A DNA stretch of 64,000 nucleotides from CAVSVP01 sp963731125 (GCA_963731125.1 CAVSVP010000013.1:310001-374000); one strand, 5' to 3'. Shown: positions 45,153 to 55,972, counted from the first letter of the stretch. Notes: generated by a model from the letters alone, not told the origin. Program-made: numbers and translations.

Positions 45153-47086
45153 ATGGCCACTCACAAAGATCATGCTCTCCAAGCCACTCAGCAGCATCGT
45201 GAAGTGACGGAAGACGCTACGCCTGCAGCGGACAACCGCAGCACCGTCGCCGCAGGCGATGTGGGCAAAGGCAATGATCTGCCACGACCGGAAGAAGACA
45301 GTGATGTTACCTTAACGCAAGTCTCGGCGGCGATAAAACAAAGCGAGATCACTGCGGAGCAAATGCTAGAAGCCGTAAAACACAGCGAACTCACTGCCGA
45401 GCAACTGCTTAATGCCGTAAAGAACCGCCAAGTCGCCACCAGCGCTACGGATAGCGCCCTCGGTCCCAATCCCTTTGTCGGCTTTCGCGGCAAAGATATC
45501 GGCGACACTACCCGAATGCTTATCAAGCAGGCAGTCAAAAACCCTCGTTACGACGGTAAAACACCTGGCGCGTTTTACCACGGCAGAAGTTCGCGTACTG
45601 CGCGGTAAATCCGCACTGACACCTGACAAAAGGAGACCGCCGCTTTACCGACCCCACCTGGTCGGAAAATCCCCTCTATCGCAGAGGCCTACAAACCTAT
45701 CTGGCCATACACCAGGAACTCGAGCGGTGGGTCGACGATACGATGGTGGATCAACGCGACGCCGAACGCGCCCGCTTCGTCTTATCACTGATCACCGAAG
45801 CCTTGGCCCCTTCCAATTGGGTTTTTAATCCGGTAGCGCTTAAGCGCCTCTTGGAGACCGGCGGCGCTAGTGCGGTACGCGGTATCCGCCATTTGCTCAG
45901 TGACATTCGGCATAACGGTTTTATGCCATCCATGACTGACAAAAATGCCTTTACGGTTGGCAAGGATTTAGCGAATACCCCGGGCGCCGTGGTGTTTCGC
46001 CACGAAATGTTTGAGTTGATTCAATATGCGCCGCGCGCCGAAAAGGTTTTTCGTCGCCCGTTTCTGTTCGTGCCACCCCAAATCAATAAATTTTACCTAT
46101 ACGATCTGGCGCCTAAGAAGAGCTTGATCCGCTATGCGCTGGACAACGGCCTGCAGGTCTTCGTTATCAGCTGGCGAAACCCGATCCTGAACACCGGCAC
46201 TGGGGCATTGATCATTATGTGCAGGCCATCGACGAGGCCATCGACGTCATCCGTGACATTACTGCCAGCGAAGATTGTAATATCTTGGGAGGCTGCGCAG
46301 GAGGAATCACTTCCACTTCGCTGCTTGCCTACCTGTCAGAACAAGGCGTGCACAAGGTCAACTCCCAGACCTTGATGGTAACGCTGTTGGATATGAGTGC
46401 TGAAACCCAGCTTAGCCTCTTTGCCACCGGAGAGGCCATTGAGGCCGCGAAACGCCATTCGGCCAAGAAGGGCGTTCTTGAGGGAGGGGAAATGGCGCGC
46501 GTCTTTGCCTGGCTACGCCCTAACGACCTGATCTGGAACTATTGGGTCAATAATTACTTGGTGGGCAACGAGCCACCGGCGTTTGATATTTTATTTTGGA
46601 ACGCCGATACGACCCGGCTCCCCGCCGCGTTTCACGCCGATCTGTTAACGGTCGTCAAAGAAAATTCCTTAGTCAGGCCCGGCGCATTGACTATCCTGGG
46701 AACCCCGGTTGATCTCGCTAAGATTAACTGCGACGTCTTTTGGTTGGCCGGTTATACGGATCACATCACCCCCTGGGACGCCTGCTATCAATCCGTTCGG
46801 CTGCTCGGTGGAGAATGTGAATTTGTGCTGAGTTCCGGCGGCCATATCCAGAGCATGCTGTCCGCGCCCGGCAATCCCAAAAACAGCTTTTTTACCAATC
46901 CGCAGCGACCTGCCGATCCCGAGGTATGGCTTGCAGGAGCGACTAGAACATCAAGGCAGCTGGTGGGAACACTGGCGGACTTGGATCATGCAGCGCTCCG
47001 GTAACCAAAAAAAAGCGCCCGCTAAGCTCGGTAACACCCGCTATCCGCCGCTGCAGGATGCTCCAGGAACCTATATTTATGGTTGA
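45153..47086 (+). pseudogene. phaC: Poly(3-hydroxyalkanoate) synthase, four frameshifts
   Basis: This is a class I-type PHA synthase. After GGAG and the ATG at 45153, the N-terminal extension carries two short repeats (IKQSEITAEQMLEAVKHSE), then NPFVGFRGKDIGDTTRML. The lipase-like box GGCAGG contains the catalytic Cys. DHITPWD has the catalytic Asp and GGHIQSML the His. Frame changes are needed near 45538-45560, 45628-45631, 46180-46184 and 46943-46947. The last frame ends in PPLQDAPGTYIYG at the TGA of 47084-47086. Apart from the shifts the sequence is well conserved with no internal stops, so inactivation is recent or the indels are sequencing errors. Confidence 0.9.
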
Positions 47087-47110
47087 GATAACTATGGTTA
47101 CTACAAATTA

Positions 47111-47966
47111 ATGAACACGATTGCCAGTGAAAATCCGACTCTCTCCGACGAGCGCCTGGTTACCGAGGTACGCATCGGTAAGATCGACGTCGGCGGGACG
47201 CTGTTGCGCGTCGCCATCCGCCCGGGCTCCGGTAAGGGAACACCGCTACTGCTTTTCAATGGTGTAGGCGCCAACTTAGAGTTATTAAAGCCCTTTGTCG
47301 ACGCGCTCGATCATGAGATCGAGGCAATTTCTTTCGATGTACCTGGCGTCGGCGGTTCGCCGACGCCCAAGATGCCGTTCCGCCTGACGGGCCTCGCCCG
47401 CTTGGTCACCGGCATGCTTGATCATCTGGGTTATCAGGAAGTCGATGTTCTGGGCGTCTCGTGGGGCGGCGCCCTCGCCCAGGAATTTGCCTATAAATAC
47501 CCACGTCGTTGCCGTCGCTTGATTCTAGCCGCTACCGCGCCGGGCAGCATTATGATACCCGGCCGCCCTTCTATCATGATGAACATGGCCAGTCCCCGCC
47601 GTTATCTGCAGCCAAAGCACATGGCGCGTCTTGCACCCAAGATCTACGGCGGCGCTCTGCGGAATAATCCGGAACTTGCCGCCGAGCACATCAATAAAAT
47701 CATGTCGGGTGGCGGTATCGGCTACTTTTGGCAGATATTTGCTCTTATGGGTTGGACCAGCCTGCATTGGCTACATCGACTCCGTCAACCTACCCTTATC
47801 CTGGCCGGTAAGGATGACCCCATCGTGCCCTTGATGAATGCCAAGATCATGGCGCGCCGTATTCCGAACTCCCGGCTTCATGTTTTCAACTGTGGTCATA
47901 TGTTTATTATCACCTGTGCGCGAGGAGATGGCTGCGCTGGTACAGGACTTTGTCACGGAGCCATAA
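47111..47966 (+). pseudogene. phaZ: Intracellular PHA depolymerase-like alpha/beta hydrolase, 3' frameshift
   Basis: About 270 codons match medium-chain-type PhaZ: LLLFNGVGANLELLKPFVDAL, SFDVPGVGGSPTP, catalytic Ser in LGVSWGGALAQEFA, GKDDPIVPL with the Asp, and CGHMF with the His. A one-base shift near 47915-47924 replaces the normal C-terminus (EEMAALVQDFVTEP in the other frame, stop at 47966) by an unrelated tail running to 47983. Only about 15 residues are affected, so activity might survive. It follows phaC by 25 bp. Confidence 0.86.
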
Positions 47967-48037
47967 GCTGCCCCATCTTGTAGACTACCTGGCAGCTTAA
48001 TTAGTCAGCGATCGAGAAAAAAGGCTTTGGAGATATC

Positions 48038-48899
48038 ATGCCCATACGTACTGTTCGTGATCTGAATACTTACTATGAGATCACCGGCGCAGGTCAACCT
48101 CTGCTACTGATCCATGGCTTGGGCTCCTGCACCCAGGACTGGAAGCAGCAGGTTGCTTTCTTTTCTCAACATTTTCAAGTTCTCACCTTCGACCTGCGCG
48201 GCCACGGAAAATCCGGTAAGCCATCCGGCCCCTACAGCATTTCTCTGTTTGCGGAGGATACTGCCGAATTATTAAAAACCCTTGGCATTACCGGGGCCCA
48301 CGTGGTCGGGATCTCGTTGGGAGGTATGATCGCTTTTCAACTGGCAGTCAGTCATCCTGAACTGGTCAACAGCCTGGTCATTGTCAATAGCGGGCCGACG
48401 GTTCCCGCCGACACCTTCAAGCAACGGATACCGTTATACCTGCGCCTGGTGATGATTCACCTGTCTGGGCCTGCGTAAAATGGCAGAGAAGCTAAGCAAG
48501 CACCTGTTTCCCAAACCGGAACAGGCCACGTTGCGGAAAGACTTTGTAGAACGCCTGGCCCAGAACAATAAGCACACTTATCTGGCTGCGCTTAAGGCAA
48601 TTTTTGCCGGTTGGAGTGTCGCCGAACAGCTAGGCGACATCCAGTGCCCTACCCTGGTGCTTGCAGCGGAGCAGGACTACACGCCCGTCGCTTTGAAGGA
48701 AGCCTATGCCGCCGCCATGCCAAAAGCGGAATTGGTCGTTATTCCGGATGCACGCCATGCCCTACCTTTAGAGCGGCCGGAAGCCTTCAATGAGACGCTG
48801 GCGGCATTTTTATCCCGGCACGGAGGCGAACCTGAAGCACAAGCCGTTGCAAATGCTCCGCAAGCGTCATCACGATCCGCCCGACCACACTTTCCGTAA
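48038..48899 (+). pseudogene. Alpha/beta hydrolase (enol-lactonase-like), one frameshift
   Basis: The first part (48038-48478) has the fold start with GHGKSGKPSGPYS and catalytic Ser in GISLGGM. An extra T near 48463-48466 ends it prematurely. The second frame (from about 48467 to 48899) contains the Asp in AEQDYTPV and the His in DARHALPLE. Rejoined, it is about 286 aa, similar to 3-oxoadipate enol-lactonase and related hydrolases. The substrate is unknown. It is located between PHA and acyl-CoA ligase genes. Confidence 0.85.
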
Positions 48900-48979
48900 T
48901 CTGCTCGGCTGCGTAAACCGCAACAGCCTCAATACCGAACTTGCTTCCTACCTTGTTGGATTAATCAATGGAGATTGAC

Positions 48980-50510
48980 ATGAATATCGGTACCCTGTTA
49001 CCACGCCATGCCCGTTACCGACCCGATCACCTGGCGTTTGCTATCGGCGAACAGCGGTTTACTTACCGGGAATTTAACGGCTATGTCAATAAGCTGGCTA
49101 ACGCCCTGTCGGCAAGCGGTGTACGCAAAGGCGAGAAAATCGCTACCGTCCTCCCTAACTGTCTGGAACTCATGGCCGCTTATTGGGCGGCGGCAAAAAC
49201 CGGCATTGTCATCGTCCCGTGCAGCACGTTGCTTCAGGATAGCGGTCTGGTCAATCTGCTTAACGATTCTGATACGGTGCTGGTACTGGCGGATGCCTCC
49301 TTTGCCGACACGCTGGAGCGCATCCGCGGTGATCTACCGGCGGTCCGTCATTGCGTGTTAATCGGTGGTGAGCTGCGCCAAGGTTTTCAGCTCTATGCCG
49401 ATTTTCTTGACGGTGCGTCCGAGGCAAACCCAGCGGATCCCGGACTGACCAGTTCCGATGTCTTTAACATCATGTATTCCAGTGGCACTACCGGCGTCCC
49501 TAAGGGTATCGTACATACGCACCAGGTGCGTGCTCTTAATTGCAGCTTGTTCGCCTCGGCCTGGCGGATGACGCCGGAGAGCATCGTGCTGCATGCCGGA
49601 TCCATTGTTTTCAATGGCGCCATGATTTTGCTAATGCCCTGGATGTACTTAGGTGGAACTTACCTCCTGCACCAGGCCTTTGACGCAGCAGCGGTCATCC
49701 GGGATATTGCCAAGGAAAAGGTCACTCATATCGTCATGGTACCCTCGCAGATTATCGCAGTACTCAATAGCCCGGCCTTTGATCCCGACGCATTAGCGTC
49801 CCTGGAGATGATTCAGAACGTGGGAGCACCTTTGCATTTAGCCCATAAGCGCCGTCTGAACGAAGTCTTGCCGGGACGCTTTTACGAGCTGTACGGCTTG
49901 ACCGAAGGCTTCTGTACTATCCTCGACAAGACGGATGCCTTTCGTAAGGCAGGCTCGGTAGGCGCACCTCCGCCGTTTGTTGAAACTGCGTATTCTTAGG
50001 GAGAATGGTACGCCGTGCGATCCCGGCGAGGTTGGAGAGATCTGCGGCAAAAGCCCTTTTATGATGACCGGCTATTACCAACGCCCGGACCTGACCGAGC
50101 AAACCATCGTCAATGATTGGCTACATACGGGTGATGCCGGTTACGTTGACGAGGAGGGTTACTTGTACCTGGTTGACCGCATTAAAGACATGATGATTAG
50201 CGGCGGAGTCAATGTCTATCCCAAGGACATTGAAGAAATCATTATTCAACATCCGGCCGTCAATGAAGTCGCTGTGTTCGGTGTTCCTGACGAGAAATGG
50301 GGCGAGACGCCCGTGGCTGCGGTAATACTCCGGGAAGGGAAAGTCCTCGAGCCTGATGCGCTGATGCAATGGATTAACAGCCGGGTTGGCGCCAAATTTC
50401 AGCGCCTCAGCGACGTTTTTATCTTAGATGATTTTCCACGCAATGTCGCCGGCAAGACCCTTAAGCGTGAACTGCGGGAACGCTTCAAGGCAGGCAGCAA
50501 ATCCGTCTAA
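48980..50510 (+). pseudogene. AMP-dependent acyl-CoA synthetase, one frameshift
   Basis: The ATG at 48980 follows GGAG by 6 bp. Adenylate-forming motifs appear in order: YSSGTTGVPKG (P-loop), YELYGLTEG, and after the shift WLHTGDAGYVDEEGYLYLVDRIKDM and the C-terminal Lys in NVAGKTLKREL. An extra A near 49982-49986 breaks the frame; the two parts join to about 510 aa, a normal family length. It would activate an unspecified carboxylic acid to its CoA ester. It is distinct from PaaK at 63179. Confidence 0.87.
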
Positions 50511-50825
50511 TAAAGTGATTTCATGTGGAAGTCATTTTACCTGCACCTTGGCATTGGATCTCTTGCAAAGTGCTAATACCAAATCTCATGACTGCTTGTG
50601 CATAAGCTGGGGTGTCATCAGCAGCACACAGGGATGTGTGCGATAGCGAATCCAGGCAGGATAGCCGGGTTGAGCGGCGATGGCACCCCAGCTTCTTATG
50701 TGCACCCTTGCGGCACCCTTTCATTCGGGAAACGGTATAAGGCACCGAGCTGGATAGTGTCGCCGGCAGCGCACAGGGGGGCGCGCTGTACCCATGATCT
50801 TTACTTACCTGAAATCACCGTTATT
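50511..50825. other. Intergenic region with a large inverted repeat
   Basis: No protein gene was recognised. The region between convergent genes contains the long inverted repeat listed separately, and a second G+C-rich block with GCGCACAGGGGGGCGCGC at about 50779-50796. Confidence 0.5.
50598..50705. repeat. Long inverted repeat with an internal hairpin
   Basis: The arm at 50598-50619 and the complement of 50679-50705 share GTGCATAAG and CTGGGGTG.CATC, differing by a 3-bp insertion and few mismatches. Inside, GCACACA and TGTGTGC (50624-50641) form a perfect 7-bp stem with a GGGA loop. Transcribed on either strand, this would make an elaborate stem-loop. It could be a bidirectional terminator, a non-autonomous element or an RNA gene. 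Confidence 0.65.
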
Positions 50826-51266
50826 TTAAAGATTCTGAACTTTATCACTAGAAACGATACGAGCCGTAGCAGAGGCTTTGGCGATAAGGTTTCCCTCTGT
50901 ATCCTTAAGATGTCCTTCCAAAAAGCCGATCGATTTTCCTTGTTTTATGACATGACCCTCGCCGATTAAAGTCCCTTCCCGAGCCGGATGGAAAAAACTG
51001 GTCTTTAGTTCCAGCGTTACCACAAATTGACCCGGCTTCAAGCGAGCACCCAGCGCGGCACCCATGACATTATCCAACATAGCGGTCAGCAATCCGCCTT
51101 GTACCATACCTGCCGGGTTCAGAAACTCCGGCTTTGCCTTAAATTGTGCATGCAGCGTACCGATCTGCGGACTTACGTCCAGCAATTGCCAGCCGAGTAG
51201 CAATCTGACCGGGGAAGGCGGGATTTTTCCCTGCTGCATCGCCCAGAAATAGCCTTCCTCACTCAT
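50826..51266 (-). CDS. PaaI-like hot-dog thioesterase
   Basis: This 146-aa hot-dog-fold protein contains the PaaI-type segment NPAGMVQGGLLTAMLDNVMG (catalytic-face helix) and TSFFHPAREG. The start at 51266 (MSEEGYF) gives the usual family length; an upstream ATG would add an unrelated tail overlapping the MFS gene. It would hydrolyse an acyl- or aryl-CoA ester. It differs from the second PaaI at 61405. Confidence 0.86.
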   Translation of the reverse strand: MSEEGYFWAMQQGKIPPSPVRLLLGWQLLDVSPQIGTLHAQFKAKPEFLNPAGMVQGGLLTAMLDNVMGAALGARLKPGQFVVTLELKTSFFHPAREGTLIGEGHVIKQGKSIGFLEGHLKDTEGNLIAKASATARIVSSDKVQNL

Positions 51267-51285
51267 TGGATCGGCCCATGCTCTC

Positions 51286-52588
51286 TCAATCCGCGACGGT
51301 AATGTTGCGGCAATAGGTCTCGCGGATACGAGCCGCAGCCACCATCGCCAGTGCTGCACAACCCAGCATCAACAAAAAGCCTGCGTGGTAATCCGTAGCC
51401 GTATAGACCCGGACCCCGTTAACCACTGTGCCATCCCAGCTTAAATCCATGACCCAACCGAACAAGGGTTGGATAAGGGCTGCTCCTAAAAACGCTCCGG
51501 TGTTCACCAAGGCAATCGCCATGCCGGATACAGCCGGTGCTATCACCTCTTTAGCACTGGCGTACAAAATAATAAAACCGCCGGGACTAAAACCCAATAG
51601 AATAAACAGCGCCATACCGATGGGACCCGGGTTCCAGGGTAAGTAGGCTAATCCCAGGCAGGCAGCGGTGTACAGCAGAGTGCTGGCGATTATCATTGGC
51701 TTGCGCCGACCCAGACGGTCTGACAGCCAGCCGGCCAGCAGCGTGCTTACGGCGAACGCCAGCAGACCAATGGTGGTATAAGTTGCGGCAGCGGAGCGTT
51801 CCAAGCCATGAATGTCACGCAGATAGGGAACAGCCCATAACCCCAGGAAAGCTAGCACACCCCCAGACATACCCAGATTGACCCAAAAACCCGGCCATAC
51901 GCGACGCGCAGTTAACACCCGCTTGAGTGCACTCCACCAATGCTCTTGCCGCAACGGATAATTTACCTTACCCTCCATTTCCCGCACCGAGGGAAAACCT
52001 AGCTCCTCGGGCCGATTGCGCACCAACAGCAGGGACACTATGGCCAGCAATACCGCCGTGCCACCAAGCCCGACAAACACGGTGCGCCAGGAGTAAAAGT
52101 TTAGCACGGCGGCTAGCGGACCCGCTGCAAGAATGGCTCCTAAGTTGCCGAGAGTCAGCGTCAAGCCACTGATAAGGCCGTAATCACGCTCACTAAACCA
52201 GATGGTGTTGCTCTTCATCAGGCCCACGAACACCACTGATACGCCCAATCCCACCAGAGCACGTCCCACGGCGGCCTCTAGAAAGGTATCGGCCAGACCA
52301 AACAGAACGGAGCCTATGCCCGCTATCAGATTACCCGTAGTCACCGTGATTCTGGCGCCTAGAGTATCGGCCAGCACCCCGGAAGGAATCTGCATGGCGG
52401 TTATAGATGTAATAATACATAGCGGCCAAGGAACCCAGCGCAGCCTCGGTCGTGCCAAAAGCGCGCATCAGATCGGCGGAGACCACGGCTGGTGCCATAC
52501 GGTGAAAAAACACCAGCATATAGGATAACGCTAGAATAAGATAAATGGACCAGCGAATCCGCGGAAAACGTGAGCGATTATAATTCAC
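51286..52588 (-). pseudogene. Major facilitator superfamily transporter, one frameshift
   Basis: The N-terminal part (52588 to about 52403) holds the first membrane helices (IYLILALSYMLVFFHRMAPAVVSADL). An extra base near 52399-52404 breaks the frame. The second frame carries TAMQIPSGVLADTLGAR, the MFS loop 2-3 signature, and ends at 51286. Rejoined, it is about 434 aa with 12 predicted helices. The substrate is unknown; by location an aromatic or short-chain acid is plausible. Confidence 0.85.
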
Positions 52589-52703
52589 GAGGGATAGCTC
52601 CTGTTACCATGACGAATCCGGAACGCTAACCCGCCTCGAGGATCCTATGGCGGGCAATGATTCACTATTGGATCTAAGTGATTTCCTTGTAAAGACGCAG
52701 CTG

Positions 52704-53162
52704 CTACTCGCTCAATGGCGGATACGCGCTTTCGAGATCAGCAATTTTTTGCCGTAATTCATCGGGTAATGGCGCCTTGCGCTGCACACGGTAATCAAAA
52801 GTCACAATTAATCCATCAGCGTCCGCGACAAGTCGCCGGTGCTGTTGACTCACGGCACGATACCGCATGGTGAAGCGATCCTGCTCAATGGCGATAATTT
52901 TTGCACCAACGGCAACCGTATCTGGATAACCGAGAGGAAACTTAAAAGTACAGCACGTCGAGGCCAATATCGGCCCAACGCCAATTTGCTCTATATGATT
53001 GAACCAATCGAGATATTGAAAATACGCAATGCGGACGCTCTCAAAGTAGCGAAAATAGACGGTGTTATTGACGTGTTGAAAGGCATCTAGCTCACCCCAG
53101 GCGACCGGAATTTCGATAATGACCGGAAAGGCGTTCAATGTCTTGTGGTATGAGCGATTCAT
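52704..53162 (-). CDS. YbgC/FadM-like acyl-CoA thioesterase
   Basis: This 152-aa hot-dog-fold protein has the 4-hydroxybenzoyl-CoA thioesterase signature in WGELDAFQHVNNTVYFRYFE (Asp and HVNN). The start at 53162 (MNRSYH) gives the normal length. Its substrate is not evident. It lies between the MFS and LivK-type genes on the same strand, consistent with CoA-ester housekeeping in this catabolic island. Confidence 0.86.
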   Translation of the reverse strand: MNRSYHKTLNAFPVIIEIPVAWGELDAFQHVNNTVYFRYFESVRIAYFQYLDWFNHIEQIGVGPILASTCCTFKFPLGYPDTVAVGAKIIAIEQDRFTMRYRAVSQQHRRLVADADGLIVTFDYRVQRKAPLPDELRQKIADLESAYPPLSE

Positions 53163-53278
53163 GGGATATGCCTTAGCGTAAAACCGCGGGCACTGGTATC
53201 TCGGCAACGGTAAAAACCGTAACATCGTTTGCCTTAACCAAGGCCGAAATTCAAGGAAAAACCAAGATCCCGCCTAAT

Positions 53279-54472
53279 TTATTCGACTAAGATCCAGTCA
53301 CCGTTACGAATTTCCAGCATATAAAAGGAATCCGAATTTAAACCTAGATGATCCTTAGGGGATAAATGGAAGATTCCCGTTACCCCCACATAGCCGCTGG
53401 TTTCCTCGATAGCCTTACGCACTGTTGCTTTATCGATAGTACCGGCGCGCTGAATGGCCTCTACGGCAATCATCAGACCGTCATAGGCATAGCCCCCAAA
53501 AGTGGAGGCCAAATCATTGTAGCGCCACCAATAGGCATCTCGATAGCCAATTACTACCGGTTTTTGGGGGTTGGCATCGGAAAGCTGATCCGCTATCACG
53601 AGGGCTCCCGCTGGCAACCTGACCCCTTCGGCTGCCTCGCCGGCCAGCTCGATATACTTTTTTGACGCCACCCCATGAGATTGATAAAGCGGCCATTGCA
53701 TTCCCAACCGATGATAATCCTTGGTCACAATAACCGGTCCGTGACCGGCACCGAGATTAAGCACCGCCTGTACACCGGCGGTGTCCTGAATGTTATTCAG
53801 TTGCGCAATCATGCTGGTGTCTTGGGCTGTGTAAGTTTCATCGGCCACAATCTCGATTCCATAATCCTCGGCCATCGCCCGTGCCTGCTCGCGCCCCAAC
53901 TTGCCGAAATTATCTGTGCCGGAGATCAAAGCAATGTTATGGATCCCCCGGTCCCGCATATCGGTAAAGATCTTATGAATCGCCATACGGTCGGTATGAG
54001 GGATCTTAAACACCCATTTTTTCACTGGTTCAACGATCTTCACCGCACCGGCCAGTGAGATAAAAGGCACTTCAGCCTGCTCTACTAAAGGAATAACCGC
54101 CATGGTCGTGCCGGTGGTAGAACCCCCAATGATAAGGTCGATCTTATCCACTTCGAGCAAGCGCTTGACAAAAGTCCTGGCAGTGTCGGCTCTGCTACCT
54201 ACGTCATAATAAATCAGCTCCAACGGTTGGCCCAGCACACCCCCTTCGCGATTAAGCTTAGCGATATACATCTGCAACGTCTTCAACTCCGGTTCCCCTA
54301 AAAACGAGGCTGGCCCGGTAATCGATAGAAAAGAACCGATCTTAATGGCATCCGCTGCGGATACAGCGCCACTCAACACTAACCACAGGGTTACCGTCAA
54401 CCCTCGAAAAAACTGCCAAGAGAACAAGCGCTTTCCCTGGAAAGCACCGTTAATAGTCTGAAGGTATGGCAT
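53279..54472 (-). CDS. Branched-chain amino acid-type ABC substrate-binding protein, intact paralogue
   Basis: About 397 aa, with a signal peptide (hydrophobic LTVTLWLVLSGAVSA) and mature start near DAIKIGSFLSITGPASF. LivK-type ligand-binding blocks GGSTTGTTMAVIPLVEQ and ALISGTDNFGKLGR are present. It is closely related along its whole length to the broken gene at 39257-40420. As the only intact binding protein in the window it could serve the LivHMG-type transporter at 40438-44631. GGAAG precedes the ATG at 54472; an ATG 12 bp upstream is an alternative start. Confidence 0.9.
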   Translation of the reverse strand: MPYLQTINGAFQGKRLFSWQFFRGLTVTLWLVLSGAVSAADAIKIGSFLSITGPASFLGEPELKTLQMYIAKLNREGGVLGQPLELIYYDVGSRADTARTFVKRLLEVDKIDLIIGGSTTGTTMAVIPLVEQAEVPFISLAGAVKIVEPVKKWVFKIPHTDRMAIHKIFTDMRDRGIHNIALISGTDNFGKLGREQARAMAEDYGIEIVADETYTAQDTSMIAQLNNIQDTAGVQAVLNLGAGHGPVIVTKDYHRLGMQWPLYQSHGVASKKYIELAGEAAEGVRLPAGALVIADQLSDANPQKPVVIGYRDAYWWRYNDLASTFGGYAYDGLMIAVEAIQRAGTIDKATVRKAIEETSGYVGVTGIFHLSPKDHLGLNSDSFYMLEIRNGDWILVE

Positions 54473-54588
54473 GATCTTCCGCAACCCTAGTGATAGAAAC
54501 AGACACTGAGGGATGGCCTTTAAGGGACACCGCCACTGTGCCGCAAGGCGGCAAACCGAACGTCACAGGCAGTCGTCAATATCAACCG

Positions 54589-55296
54589 CTATACTGTACT
54601 GCGTTTGACGTTGAGATCGATAATGGACTGCGTTTGTGAATCCGCGGAGTTAAGCCACCGTTTCAACTCATCCCAATATAGCTCTAGCTTAAGCAAGGGC
54701 TGAATTTTGCCGGCTACCTTGCCGGAAAACGGAATAATCCCCCATTCCCCTGCATCGGCAAGGGTGAAAGGAATCGTTAAGCCAAAATCAAGTGGGCTAC
54801 CGATAACTTCCACCAACCTCTCTTCCAGAGAATAAAAAATCTGTACATCAATCAAATTGATCTCAAAAGGCAGAATACGCACGCCAATCTGACAATCCCC
54901 GCCGATCAGTAGCGTCGTAGTGGTCCGCTGTTCCCGGAACTTCTCAATAGAGGTCTTGTAGGCAAGCAAAGGAGCAACACGGAGATTGGCCAGCGGACTC
55001 GGCAACGGCTCCGGCAGCGCCATGCCTAAATTGGCGCCGGCGCCGATATATTCCCGCAGTTCACACCGTGACAGGTGAAACGACGGCAGTAAACTGGAAA
55101 GACTTAATGAACCTCGGTTGACATTATAGGAGACAGGTAGCCAGAAAAACTTTCCTCCGACTTTCATTTGCGTGCTCAGTACCGTCGCCTGCCCGGCAAG
55201 ATGTGCAGAAAATCCAGCATAAAAACTAACCAGCTGCGCGGTCTGCGGCTCGGAAATCACCCGTAAGCTCTGCCTGTTTGATACTTTTTCTACCAT
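54589..55296 (-). CDS. Hypothetical protein, no family recognised
   Basis: This 235-aa protein has no membrane helix or signal peptide that I can see, is rich in Leu, Ser and Pro, and lacks cysteine clusters. It contains a central RTTTTLLIGGDCQIGVRILPFEINL stretch and a possible beta-rich fold with repeated hydrophobic strands. It lies between paaY and the intact livK on the same strand, about 70 bp from paaY. The codon pattern looks like that of its neighbours and the frame is clean, so it is probably a real gene. No function is proposed. Confidence 0.65.
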   Translation of the reverse strand: MVEKVSNRQSLRVISEPQTAQLVSFYAGFSAHLAGQATVLSTQMKVGGKFFWLPVSYNVNRGSLSLSSLLPSFHLSRCELREYIGAGANLGMALPEPLPSPLANLRVAPLLAYKTSIEKFREQRTTTTLLIGGDCQIGVRILPFEINLIDVQIFYSLEERLVEVIGSPLDFGLTIPFTLADAGEWGIIPFSGKVAGKIQPLLKLELYWDELKRWLNSADSQTQSIIDLNVKRSTV

Positions 55297-55366
55297 AGCA
55301 AGCTCGCCTTCCTAAGACTTTCACAAACGATCCCTGTGGATTCATCAGCTGGGTCTAGGACTTTGG

Positions 55367-55972
55367 TCACTCAGATTCCCGCAACTTATAAAGGGGCTGA
55401 ATTTCGGCAACGTCAATCCGTTTGCGGTCGGGTTCCACCTCGGTCAGCGGTTGCGTTTCCCGAAGGCTCGCCAGGCAGCGCCGGGTCAACTGCTGATAGG
55501 TGGCGGTGCCCTCCTCTTTCCAGGCGATTTCTTCGTCGCTGAGTTCCCGAATCACTTTAGCAGGTACGCCGGCAATCAAACTGCGTGCCGGCAACGTAAT
55601 GTTGGCCTTAACAAAGGCCATCGCGGCGACGATACTGGACTCGCCGATCACGGCATTGTCCATGATAACGGCATTCATACCTATCAAGGCATTTTTGCCC
55701 ACACGACAGCCATGCAATACGGCACCATGCCCCACGTGGCCATTCTCCTCGACGACGGTATCGGTCCCCGGAAAACCGTGCATCACGCAAGTATCCTGCA
55801 CGTTCACGCCCGGTTCCAGAAGCAGCCGACCAAAGTCACCGCGCAGCGAAGCACCGGGCCCCACATAGCAATGCGGCCCGATAATGACATCGCCGATCAG
55901 CGTCGCCGTGGGATGCACAAAAGCGTCGGGGTGCACCACCGGCGTCACCCCATCAATGACATAGACGGGCAT
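55367..55972 (-). CDS. paaY: PaaY-like hexapeptide thioesterase/gamma-carbonic anhydrase family protein
   Basis: This 201-aa left-handed beta-helix protein has hexapeptide repeats (VVHPDAFVHPTATLIGDVIIGP onward) and metal-ligand histidines in VMHGFPG and NGHVGHGAVLHG. The start at 55972 follows GGAGG. PaaY homologues are reported to hydrolyse dead-end CoA thioesters in phenylacetate metabolism. It lies 13 bp after paaN, supporting this assignment. Confidence 0.9.
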   Translation of the reverse strand: MPVYVIDGVTPVVHPDAFVHPTATLIGDVIIGPHCYVGPGASLRGDFGRLLLEPGVNVQDTCVMHGFPGTDTVVEENGHVGHGAVLHGCRVGKNALIGMNAVIMDNAVIGESSIVAAMAFVKANITLPARSLIAGVPAKVIRELSDEEIAWKEEGTATYQQLTRRCLASLRETQPLTEVEPDRKRIDVAEIQPLYKLRESE

